Of a stretch of DNA of 64,000 nt, positions 1 through 10,470 are shown one piece after another. Made by a program: the position numbers and the translations under genes. The stretch's first letter is position 1. Each line of letters begins with the position of its first letter. Origin of the DNA: Pomacea canaliculata (taxonomy: Eukaryota; Mollusca; Gastropoda; Architaenioglossa; Ampullariidae); the NCBI RefSeq assembly GCF_003073045.1, contig NC_037600.1, forward strand, positions 10,094,758 through 10,158,757. Direction: 5' to 3'. The notes beneath the pieces are model-generated. The model had not been told where the DNA came from. It ran no database searches and saw only the letters and a program-made list of their open reading frames with translations.

Positions 1-550
1 GTATGTAAATAAATTTGCATATTTGTGCTAGACTGTTTATTTTATTGTAAAATTACAATGCTAAACATTTTAGGGACATTGTGACATATGCAATCATTAG
101 CTATTATTTTATATTTGCAACTCTTTGCAGGAAAAAATGATAAGAGAAGTTCACCTTGATTATAGGTCTCTGTAGAAGTGAATGCAGTAAATAAGTACAC
201 AATTCCTTAAATGACATTAATTATTTCTAGCATTCTAAAAAGGAGTGTAAAAATTACATTTCAGACATCTCACGTTATCAAAGCAGTGAATGTTTTTTAC
301 TTTCTCTTTAGCTCTTATTTACTTACAGCACATTACAGTACAGTCACTTAAATACAAGTGCACAATTAACTTATCTATAACAATAACATCCTCCCATTCT
401 CTTACTTTTTGTCTCTCTCCTGCTCTCTCACGTTTTCTTGCATCTCTCTTGCTCTCCTCACACAGGCATGCAAACAAAACTCCACTTTCACTCCTCCTCA
501 TTGTATTCAACAACACATCAGGTTCATCCTATCTGGCAGTTTTCTTAGGA
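1..550. other. Non-coding, no recognisable feature
   Basis: AT-rich sequence with a pyrimidine-rich stretch around 395-460. The short open frames here are low-complexity and show no family motif. Nothing supports a gene. Confidence 0.5.
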
Positions 551-1651
551 CAGTGATGCCCAACCTTTTTCGGCCTGCGGGCCACATCCATTTCGGACAG
601 CCGTGCCGCGGGCCAGGTCAGGTCAGGTCAATCCCATGCCCGGTCCGGGCGTAGGGGGGACCGTCTGGCAGCAGCAACAGACAGAATATTTTTATTAGAA
701 GCAGGTCTGGCATCTCGCGTTCGGTCCATTCTTTGATGTTGGTGACCCAGCTTTTCCCGAAACCACGACTCCCTTCGAATTCCTTGTAGAATCGTCTTGG
801 ACAGACGTGACCGAACCAGGCGAGCTTGCGCCGCTTCACTGTTGCCAGAAGATGTGGGCCCACGAGAGAGGTTACACGTATTCGTTGGTCTTGTGTTTAC
901 GAGATGCGCAGCTTTCTCAGGCACTTGTTCTCAAAGCCTGGAGTTTCTTTTCCGTGCGGCAAGCAGCGTCCAAGTTTCGCAGCCGTAGAGTAGGATTGAC
1001 ACTACGAGGGACTTGTACAGGCTGTGCTTGGTACTGAAGCTGATTGAGTTGCTTCGCCAGATCCTATCCAGCCTGGACATTGCCGCGGGCCACTTCACCG
1101 CAAAAATACAAAAAGGAAAAAAAATAGAGCAGATACTATTTTTTTTATTAGAAACAAGTTGTACTTACCATTAATATGTAGTAGTTAGTGGGATATTTGA
1201 AGTTGTTTCCCCGAAACCAACTTCTGAATGTCCGGCCTCATCGTAGAGACAAATGAGCACTGAATCGAATGTTCGTCCATCGAAAAAAAGATTGGGAAAC
1301 GCCCCTAGGTGGGATAGTTTTTTTTTTAAGGTCTTTTAAGATGCTCCACAGGCTTATAGTCCAGTGTGCAGATCCTGGGCTAGGCTACTTTCCAGAGCAA
1401 CTTCACCCCCTCTTGCCATTTTTCTATTGTATAGTTTGTGGGTTCGTATAGTTTGTAACCACTAGGCTACAGAGGCGTAGCACACGGCCCGCCTCCTGTC
1501 TCTGACCGCCCAGCCCGCTGGCCCGCCCGCCAGTATATATATACTATATCTACAGTATTGGGTAAAACTGAGTTAACTTTATTAGTCCGGCCCTCTAAAA
1601 CTATCCCAATTTCTCATGCGGCCCCTTGGGAAAATTAATTGCCCACCCCTG
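551..1651. mobile_element. hAT-like DNA transposon remnant with nested LINE fragment
   Basis: The left end begins CAGTGATGCCCAACCTTTTT. The right end, read on the opposite strand, begins CAGGGGTGGGCAATTAATTT. Both resemble the terminal inverted repeats of hAT-superfamily elements, which commonly start CAG followed by a GTGG/GGGG-type sequence and carry GC-rich 'cggcccgcgggcc' subterminal sequence, also seen here. No clean 8-bp target duplication is visible (flanks tcttagga and gtctagtg). The interior holds a minus-strand LINE reverse-transcriptase fragment, so the element is composite. The right part (about 1480-1610) is closely similar to 10340-10465, showing a repeated family. Confidence 0.6.
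640..1080 (-). mobile_element. LINE reverse-transcriptase C-terminal fragment
   Basis: Minus-strand translation reads, in pieces across frames, 'LYKSLVVSILLYGCETW' and 'RRKLAWFGHV', followed by 'NIKEWT'. These are hallmark strings of the region just after the catalytic core of non-LTR retrotransposon reverse transcriptases in invertebrates. The frame changes at least once, so it is a dead fragment. It sits inside the hAT-like element. The LINE clade cannot be assigned from this piece. Confidence 0.7.
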
Positions 1652-2557
1652 GTCTAGTGTTTGCTGCTGGCGAAGTATGAAGTCTTCGCTCTCATCCACG
1701 TGGGTTGCTGACGTGGCCTTGTAGATGCTCGAGGGGCGTGGCATGGTGACGGGGGCGGGGTAACCACCGCACGTGTATGCTGAATAGTTGTTTGAAATGG
1801 GATGAACGTTTAAGCAGAAATGTTGATTAGCATGTTTTATTTAAAGCAATGCCTAGTATAAAAGATATTTAATTAAAATAGCTTCAAATCTGAGTGCTAC
1901 ATAGAACTCTGGGGACAAAAGTAATATTATTCTACATGGGACTAGAAGATGATGATGTCTGCAGCCTTTGCATAGTTGCTAATCATTTCATGTCGTATTA
2001 AATATTGTTTTCAGAGCTACAATTAATGTGTGTCCTAGGGGTCACGTACATCTGTATGCTTACCTGTTATTCGCTAACTATTTGAAGGGAAGCAACTCTA
2101 CAGAGCATTTTTTTCGAGTTGTATTAATTGCGTCCCATTTAAAATTTATATACCAGTTTTAATCAGTTTATACATACAATAATCATTCAGAACCTATGTG
2201 CACAATGGCTCTCTTTTTATTAAAAGATGATCTAGTATTTCTTGGCATAGTTCTGTACAAAATACTTATACAGTATTTTCTGCAAATGTAGCATTTAAAT
2301 AAAACACCATGGAGATCATAAAACCGTGATGAAAATAAAATAAAATGGCTGACAATTTACGTTGATGATGGTAACTAAAACAAAATGAGATAAAATAAAT
2401 TAAGTCGATTGGTTGTGGGTACGCACCCGATGTGAGACAGCAAACCTTCATAGTGAATCAATAAAGGAGGGTAAACTAAAGATAATGCCTCTTTCATATT
2501 TGGAAAGAAAAGAAAAAACTATATTTCTGTTTTTTATATTTTTCTTTGATTTTCTAG
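1652..2557. other. Upstream flank or first intron of TRIM-NHR copy 1
   Basis: AT-rich sequence with no recognised coding motif. By analogy with copies 3 and 4, which have a spliced leader exon upstream, the untranslated first exon and promoter of copy 1 could lie here, but I could not pin down a donor site or promoter. It ends in a polypyrimidine tract and the acceptor tttctag at 2551-2557. Confidence 0.4.
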
Positions 2558-5500
2558 ATCCGCATTCCAGCATGGCAACAGTATCTTGTGATCCACCTGA
2601 CACAGAGTGCTCGGTGTGTCATAATAATTTCGTCCAGCCGAAGATTTTACTCTGTGGTCATCTCCTGTGCAGGGAGTGTATTGTCTCTATAATAAAGTCA
2701 GAGAACCACCCTGATTGTCCTTTATGCCTAGATCCCATCGCTAGCCCAGAGGCACTGGAATCTCAGAGTCCAGAGAGCATTGCCGACTCTCTGCCCACAG
2801 ATTTTGTCATGGATGCGTTGGTGTTGATCGTCGCCCTGAAGACCCAGAGACCCGTCTATTGTGGGTGTCGTCGCGAAGAGGCCGACTCCATCTGTCTGCA
2901 GTGCTGGGAGACGTTGTGTCCAGCCTGCACCACGGCACACAACAACTCGTCGGTGACCTGTAGTCACGAAGTGAAGAGTCTAGGGACTGTAACAGTTGAA
3001 ACGCTGGCTGCCAGCTGCGTTCCACTGTGTGAATGCCATGGCGAAAAAATAAAGTATTTTTGCTCAGATCATGAGATTGCTGTTTGCAGCTCATGTGTTG
3101 TGGAGACACACAAATCGTGTCCTGAGATGAGCGATCTGGACACCGAAATGAATGCAGCTAAAGAAGCAGTGAAAGACCTGAACGAAACTCTTTCTTCGGC
3201 GGAAAACAAGATGGAAAAAAGCATAAATGAGCTAAACACTTGTCTGATGGGATGGAATTCGTGTGAAAAGCTGTGCAATCGTCTGGGGACGTTTTTAAAC
3301 AAGTACACCAAAACATTAAAGTCTGCTAGCTCGAAAAAGGTCTTAGAGTCAGGTGCGCGAAGCTAGTTACGACCTTCAAATGCGACTAGCGATGGTCAAA
3401 TCCCACGCGAGAATTGTTTCACGCGCAGGAACACTGTGCCCTCGCGCCGAGCTCATCTACGCCAAGCAAACTTTACAGGACAGGATCAAGACTCTGGATT
3501 TGAGCACCACCTGGCCATCAGGGTCGACATGACGGCCTTCAGCAAAATGGTGGACTTTAACAATTTGTCCGACAAATAAAGTGTGAACTCACACTACAAG
3601 AGGACAGTCCTGAAGTAAGAAAAACTGTTTATTTCTAAATTTTTTTGTTAGCGTAGTTGTTGGGATAGAGGAGGAGACAAGGATTTATGGCATCTTTCAC
3701 ACAGTTCTTAGACTTTCTTTATTATGATATTTTTGATTTACATATGTGGCAAGTAGGAGAGACATGGTTTTGTCATTGTCATACTATTTAAAGGTCAAGT
3801 CAGGTGACTGTTTATTGACTGGGTTAACTCAGGTCAGGAACGCATTAACCCATAAATCTGGGTGAATTATCAATTTTCGTTTTTGGCATACACGCAAAGA
3901 AATATCGCAATTCACAAACTGCGAATCACTTTAGTCCACAGTCCCAATTAGCCTAATTATCACTTCTACTGTCAACCTCAACACAGCCCTACAATCCCAA
4001 CATCAGTGTAGCTGACATATTTCTGTTCATGGATTTGCTTTTTAGATGGATACTTCGAGAACGGAAGGAAGACATCCACTAAGATTTAGAGAAATTGTAT
4101 CTTGCATATCTTAGACTGAGATTTATAAAAGTAACTCTAATAATTTAATTAGTTATTAGAAAAAATATGACACTAGATGTTTAACAATACCATGTTCTTA
4201 AATCTCGCAGGAGATAGAACTCGTTTTCCACACAAATCGCGGCTCCAGCGTGATGCTCGGGCTGAAGGAGACGTTGGCCGAGTGTCAGGGTGCGTGTGGA
4301 GGTGTTGTGGTGTCACGTGATGCTCTGGTGTCGAATGTTTTGTATCAGGTAAAAACAACCCTTCGCTACTTAAGCACAACCGTTAAGGGCAACAATGATA
4401 TTGGAGACGACTGTTGTTTAAAGGATGAAAAAAAAAACAAAAACAAAGAGACTGTCAAATAGTTATTAGTCTTCAATCAAAAAATTAATACTTAAAGTCA
4501 TGGCGCTTTCATTCTCACCAGCACCATATAGCTTCCTTCGGTAGGATTTTATTTTTAGAAAACTTTTGACCCGACTTAAAGGGTGGTATAAGCCGACATA
4601 AAATGTAGCATTAATTTTTTGACTAGTCTTCTAAAAAATGCTAAAGGAAACCCAAAGCAATGGATGTGGTATCTTTGTACCAGAGCCATGGCTAGTTTTT
4701 AACTGTGCTAAATGTAAACAGATTTAATATTTGTCAACCCTTTGAATGAGTTTTTGAATTATTTTAGTATTTAAAGGTTGTGTAACTATTTTATCTCCTT
4801 CTCCAGGTATCGGTAATGGAAATGAGACGAGATTGGCAATCAGATGATATAAAATTTTGTGGAATAACACAAACATATCCCAACGATTTGAACATCAAAC
4901 AGCGGATGTGTGAGATGGTGGATGTTCAGACAGCAGACTGGCCAGACAACGTTGTAGGTTTTTTTTCTCTCTCTCTCTCTTTCCTTCCCCACACTCACTC
5001 TTTTATTATCTCCCTCCCTCTCTCACTCTAAATAATGTTTTGTTAGAAATAAATGCTTGTAAAATTTGAACATCAAATAGTGAATGTGTGAGATGGCGGA
5101 TGTTCAGACGGCATACTGGCCAGAAAACGTTGTAGGGACACTGTTTTTGTCTGATGGTTCAAATAATTTACAATAATAATTCCAGATTTCAGTTTTTGAT
5201 TTAGATATTAAATTAGCAAAACACACCCTTTGTTCACCATTATCACTCAAATATTACCAACAGATGATTTAGTTGACGTGCGCGACGGTAAAACTGCTGA
5301 ACCTGCTGCCTAGATGAGAATGTATGTGTTTTGACGATATTTGTGCCTCAGGATGAGGATGTTGACACATCAAAGGCCGTAGGATTGATGATCGACTCCA
5401 CCGACAACCTTCACATTTTTCTCCAAGAACGGGACTTGGGCATCGCCTTGAGCAATGTTCAGCGACCTTGCTACGCAGTTTTCGACCTCAGCATCAACGT

Positions 5501-6552
5501 GTCACAGGTGAGATTCAGTCAGGTAAAAAGGTCTGAACAAGCTTTAAAGTATCTTAGTAAAGTGTGGACATAACATGTTGTGGACATAAGAAATAAAAGG
5601 ATGATCGGATTTCTGTTACAGTTTTGGATAATACCACAGTCTTTTGAGGAATGACAAAAAAATAGTTTTAGCTACACTATACAGCAGCTGTTATTTTTTC
5701 TAACACTGTCCTTTCATTATTTAATGTTTACTGCAAAAATGGCTCGCAAGTTAAGATACTCGACAGTTGGAGTTCTTAGCACGTTTTACATCTATTTCTG
5801 TTCTTAAATTTCTATATTTAAGATTAAATTGTTTTGAGAAGTAAATGGAGGAGAAAGCGATGAATAGAGAGAGAGATGCCAGCCACGTTTTCTACGGTAA
5901 ATTAGGCAGCATTTGTAGTAAACAAACAAACTCTTCTATAACTAGGTCTTTTTCAGGTTGTAACTATTGTAAAGGGACATAAATCTAAACTGAATATGCT
6001 GACAAAAAAATTTCTAATGAATGTCATCAAGTAAAAGGAGTTCTGTAAAAAGAAGTATACAATGCAGCAAGAAAGAAATTCTTAATATTTTACTTGTAGT
6101 GTGGGTGAAATGAAATCCAAAGCTGCTGTTCTAAAAGTTCTGTTTTCAAACTCTAATAAGTATATGACAAAAAGTAGTCCTTGTGAGCATCCCCGTTTAT
6201 GTGAACTTGTACAGAGTGCACGAACAGGTACCTAGCGGGCAATCGAACGCTGCAAACCGGAGAGTGGTCCATTCGACCCAATGGATTAGGCCAAACATAA
6301 TTCGATTTAACCATCGATTTGCATACAGCCAAGGAACTATTTGACGACAAATTTCAAAGCTTTTTAGTAATATCAGCATCCTTAAAACATGTTTGTGGTA
6401 GATAAGTTCTTTATCGTATGATATCAATTATCACCATTTCTTATTTAGCACACGAGTAGTTACTTTGCTGTTTTAATTAAATTTGTGGAGCTTCACGTGC
6501 ATTGTTTCCCTTTGCTGTGCAGGTTCTTGCACTTTCTGCAATTATAGTATGA
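2558..6552 (+). pseudogene. TRIM-NHR copy 1 (RING/B-box/coiled-coil/NHR), frame-broken
   Basis: First array member. Exons by splice sites and paralogy: 2558-3614 (ATG 2572), 4211-4348, 4807-4953, 5352-5507 and 6523-6552 (stop TGA). Exon 1 encodes a C3HC4 RING (CSVCHNNF ... CGHLLCREC ... CPLC), two B-box zinc modules and a coiled coil. Exons 2-5 encode the NHR-like domain (FHTNRGSSV, FCGITQTYPNDL, CYAVFDL), ending VLALSAIIV. These four exons are open. In exon 1 the reading frame breaks twice after the coiled coil: near 3350-3380, before the MRLAMVKSHARIVSRAG stretch conserved in its paralogs, and near 3520. If intact it would be an E3 ubiquitin ligase; here it is probably a pseudogene, unless the assembly has indel errors. 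Confidence 0.75.
5063..5137 (+). repeat. Partial duplicate of exon 3 of copy 1
   Basis: This ~75-bp block repeats 4884-4958 with a few substitutions: gaacatcaaa, gatgttcaga, tactggccaga and the GTAGG donor-like end all recur. It copies the 3' half of exon 3 with its donor, about 110 bp downstream in the intron. It contains an in-frame TAG, so it is not a usable alternative exon. Confidence 0.8.
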
Positions 6553-7084
6553 GAAAATGTCAGCCAGGGCACAAGCAGTCAAGGCACAAGCAGCCAGGAC
6601 ACGATTTTGACATGATCACAGTGGGATATATTTTACCTTTGCATTTGCCCTAACATACATCTTGCCGTTCACCTCTCCTTTCTTGAGCCTTACTCTTGCT
6701 AGTGCGCTCTCTTCCTGTTGTTTGTCCGAGTTCTTGGTGTCTAGCAGGTGTGACAAGCCTACATGGGGGTCTACTGCGATAGTGCCCCCTTTCCTGCTGT
6801 GGTCGTTTGCTATGGGTGCCTAGGAGGCCTGCCTAGTGGGGTTGTGTTGAAGTGGTTGCCAGACCCTTATGTAGCCCTATTTCTACACTTAAACTGTAAT
6901 TTTGTTGTTGCTTTTTTTAGAGTTTTACTTTATGTAATGGGCTTTGCTTCTAGTTCTAGTTAGAGATGGAGAAGTTGAACAATTTTATTAACACATGTAT
7001 GTAGTGTCTATGGCTATTATTTACGTTTTTAGAGGGTAATTTTATCCAGTTATTTCCCTTTACCCTTCTTAAATCAGTCTAGAG
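6553..7084. other. Intergenic, no recognisable gene
   Basis: Downstream flank of copy 1. The 66-aa open frame at 6763-6963 is hydrophobic but shows no family motif, and I do not call it. The stretch ends at the target-site duplication of the small hAT element. Confidence 0.4.
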
Positions 7085-7290
7085 CAGCGGTTCTCAACAT
7101 TTTACTTGTGACGCCCCCCGGACGAACAAAGGTACGTCCGCGCGCCCCCTTTAGCCAGCAATGTAAGCTAATTTCACCTGATACCGGTATAAGAAACTTT
7201 AAAAATTTTAAATGATCACCTTCGCGGCCCCCTTGTAAGCAAGTCACGCCCCCCAGGGGGGGGGCGCGCCCCACCGTTTGAGAACCGCTG
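7085..7290. mobile_element. Non-autonomous hAT MITE with 8-bp target duplication
   Basis: The 206-bp element starts CAGCGGTTCTCAA and ends in the near-perfect inverse, TTTGAGAACCGCTG. It is flanked by GTCTAGAG (7077-7084) and GTATAGAG (7291-7298), an 8-bp target duplication with one mismatch, as made by hAT transposases. It has no coding capacity. The GC-rich interior contrasts with the AT-rich surroundings. Confidence 0.9.
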
Positions 7291-7689
7291 GTATAGAGTT
7301 TGGGTGGCTTGTCACCATTGATTTTATCAATAATATTATTCTATATTCTAGTTCTTTAGGTGAGTTGAGGCAGTTATTAATGCTTCGCCCAATCTTTATT
7401 TATCCTAAAAATGTTTTAATTCTTCTGTTTCTGGTTTGTCTTAATTATTAAACTCCAACAGCACACGTGGGATACTAAGTCTGTCCCCACAGGTACATGA
7501 CGGAGGGTTAATATTAAAGCTCCTTTTTTTTCAGAAGATAATGATTGCCTTTAACCATCGTTACTGACTGGTTGTTTTACATATTAATGTTGTGCATAGT
7601 TTTAATGAATTAATTATATGTTATAGTTCTGTATGGGTAAAGTCTAAAAGGAATGCATATCCCATACCTTAAATTTTGGATTATGAAGC

Positions 7690-8960
7690 GCTCCTGTATA
7701 TAAGCCGCATCTATTAAATTTTTACAACTTTCTATTTTTTCCATAAATAAGCCGCAAATATATACAACATGAGAGTTGCATCGTACGCATTTCCTCTCGT
7801 TTTTTTTTTTTTTTTTTTTTTTTTGTTGACATGAGTTTTTGGCAACTGATCTGAATGCTCCAGTTGTGTGTTGCTTGATTTAAAAATGCGAACAGTTACC
7901 ACTGTAACAACGTAAACAATTAACATTAACAATGTAAACAATTAACACTCTGATTAATTTTAATTTTTAATTTAATTTTAATTTTTTTAATTTTTAGTTA
8001 ATTTAGTTAATTTGGAACTCATCGAAAATGTAATCAAAATATAAAAAACCCGCATCGCTGTGTTAACCTGTATATAAGCTGCTTCCATTAAATTTTTACA
8101 ACTTTCTATTTTTTCCATAAATAAGCCGCAAATATATACAACATGAGAGTTGCATCGTACGCATTTCCTCTCGTTTTTTTTTTTTTTTTTTTTTTTGCTT
8201 ATTTTTTTGTTGACATGAGTTTTTGGCAACTGATCTGAATGCTCCAGTTGTGTGTTGCTTGATTTAAAAATGCAAACAGTTACCACTGTATCAACGTAAA
8301 CAATTAACATTAACAATGTAAACAATTAACACTGATTAATTTTAAATTTTTAATTTAATTTTAATTTTTTTAATTTTTAGTTAATTTAGTTAATTTGGAA
8401 CTCATCGAAAATGTAATCAAAATATAAAAAATCCGCATCGCTGTGTTAACCTGTATATAAGCTGCTTCCATTAAATTTTTACAACTTTCTATTTTTTCCA
8501 TAAATAAGCCGCAAATATATACAACATGAGAGTTGCATCGTACGCATTTCTTCTCGGTTTTTTTTTTTTTTTTTTTTTTTTTTTGACATGAGTTTTTGGC
8601 AACTGATCTGAATGCTGCAGTTGTGTGTTACTTGATTTAAAAATGCGAACAGTTAACACTGTAACAACATAAACAATTAACATTAACAATGTAAACAATT
8701 AACACTCTGATTAATTTTTAATTTCAATTTTTAATTTAATTTTTTTAATTTTTAGTTAATTTAGTTAATTTGGAACTCATAATTAATTTTAATTTTAATT
8801 TTTAGTTTTAACTTTTAATTTTTAATTTTAACTTTTAATTTTCATTTTTGATTCGGTTTTAATTTTTAATCAGTTTAATTTTATTAATTTGGGACTCATC
8901 CAAAATTTAATCAAAATATAAAAAATCTGCATCGATGTCTAAACCTCAGGACATAAATCT
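7690..8960. repeat. Three-copy tandem repeat, ~380-bp unit
   Basis: A block containing 'ataagccgcaaatatata', 'gagagttgcatcgtacgc', a poly-T tract and 'ttggcaactgatctgaatg' recurs starting near 7690, 8065 and 8450, a period of about 376-381 bp. Each unit ends in AATTTTTAATTT-rich sequence, which expands after the third copy. The poly-T tracts differ in length. The short similar minus-strand open frames in each unit are by-products of the repeat and not genes. Confidence 0.85.
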
Positions 8961-9904
8961 TGGGGGAAAAGTATCAGCTTATAGCCTGAAGTTTCGGTAA
9001 TTAAACATCACTAGTTACTCATCTAATGTTTGGTAAATAATTCAACAGCTCTTACAGTATCGTGCACCCAAGGACATGCTTTTTCTTTGTGAATTATATA
9101 ATTCATAATCAGCAAGTTAATCTATAACATTTTACATTTTTCTTTTTTCTGCATTATTAAATTTTTCGCTTTTATTTAAGTATTTGTTATTTGTAGATGG
9201 ATGTATGGAAGGACAAGTCGAGTGTAAGATGATGATGTGGACAGGAAGACTGGTCAAAAACGCACATTATATCCAAGCAAGTACTCATACATACACGTCT
9301 ATACGTATCTACTTTTCTACATACATGCATGTAATACTTTCATAATAATAATAAGAAGAATAACACAAAAGGGAATACAGATCCATTAAATTAAAATATA
9401 AAAGTAACTAAAATAATTCTAAAATTGGGAGGAGGACTACATCGTGGAAAAAGGTGACCAAATCCTTGAGGTATTCCAAAGAAGATCTGAAGTCCATCCT
9501 TATAAAGATCACTGGAGTACACAATAGGGTCAAGGCTTTCCACGTGCCCACATTTGTCTCGTAGACGGTTTGTGACGTACCATTCGAACTGCGCGCAGCT
9601 GAGCACAGACCACACAACAATGACAAAGACAAAATTCACGGTACCAAACAGATTTATTAACTACGTAAAATAATGCAAGAGAAACATCTTATGCATCTCT
9701 AACACCTACATAAAAAAAGGACTGATTAGAATAAATAAACAAAAATAAATAAATAAAATAAAACAGTTGCCCTGTGCACAGGCGAGATACAAAGTAATCA
9801 CAAAGAATACACACCACCCGCACGCACTGCGGGGTAGCAGGTCAAGTGTCCGCTGGGCGGATGCTCGCCCTCTGGCCCTTAGTGCCGCCCAAGCGCTAAC
9901 ACCT
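8961..9904. other. Intergenic, one weak minus-strand open frame
   Basis: Mostly AT-rich. A minus-strand frame at 9391-9639 (82 aa) begins with a hydrophobic stretch (MNFVFVIVVWSVLSC) that looks like a signal peptide. Its only clear context is an AATAAATCTG stretch on the minus strand nearby (around 9650). I recognise no family and do not call a gene. Confidence 0.35.
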
Positions 9905-9995
9905 ACCCCCCCCCTCTTCCTCTCCTCCAGCTGGCCCCCAGCGCTCCCCCCTCTTCCTCTCCTCCAGCTGCCCCCCCCTCCTTCCTCTCGTCCAG
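9905..9995. repeat. Short C/T-rich tandem repeat
   Basis: The motif 'cctcttcctctcctccagct' followed by a run of C appears twice, with a third degenerate copy, period about 42 bp. It is a local GC-rich, strongly strand-biased stretch. Confidence 0.7.
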
Positions 9996-10310
9996 GTACG
10001 AGGTGTGGGTAGGCCGCTGGTCACGTGTCCACGCGCCGATGAGACGATGCAGGGTAGACGGTTGACACAATGGCGGACGGTAGAACGAAAGAAAATGAAG
10101 AGACGACGAGAGGGATGTGTAAAGAAGATTTTAAACAAACACAGTTTGGCAGCTGTATGCAAGCAGCATTATCCTCTCAGACACAGTCAGGTCACCTGTA
10201 TCAGTCCTTACAGCACGATAGAAATTCTCCTTTACCTTCAGTCATCTGCAAACTATTTACCACAATTCAAAAAGTCTTCGAGCGGAAGAGAAAAACATGT
10301 AACACTTTAG

Positions 10311-10470
10311 ACCAGACCTGGGCAAGGGGCGGCCCGCGGGCCGCATCCAGCCCGCCTCCTGTCTCTGACCGGCCCGCCCGTTGCCCCCCCCCCCCGGCAG
10401 TATATCTACTATATATACAGTATTGGCTAAAACTGAGTTAACTATATTAGTCCGGCCCTCTAAATAAAAA
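10311..10470. mobile_element. hAT-like element fragment, same family as 551-1651
   Basis: Begins near 'CAGACCTGGGCAAGGGGC' with 'ggcccgcgggccgc', followed by 'cccgcctcctgtctctgacc' and 'agtccggccctctaaa', which match 1485-1610 closely. It appears to be a short internally deleted or truncated copy. The right terminus is not clear. Confidence 0.6.

Noticed and set aside
6763-6963. 66-aa hydrophobic open frame as a small membrane protein gene
   Set aside because: No start context, splice context, homology or conservation in paralogous units; average for AT-rich intergenic DNA.
7732-8698. Three similar minus-strand open frames starting MFTLLMLIVYV
   Set aside because: They are by-products of the ~380-bp tandem repeat, run through poly-T tracts and have no domain.
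10005-10441. Overlapping open frames of 88-123 aa around 9900-10440
   Set aside because: They run across a C/T-rich repeat and a hAT-like fragment; composition bias explains the open frames.
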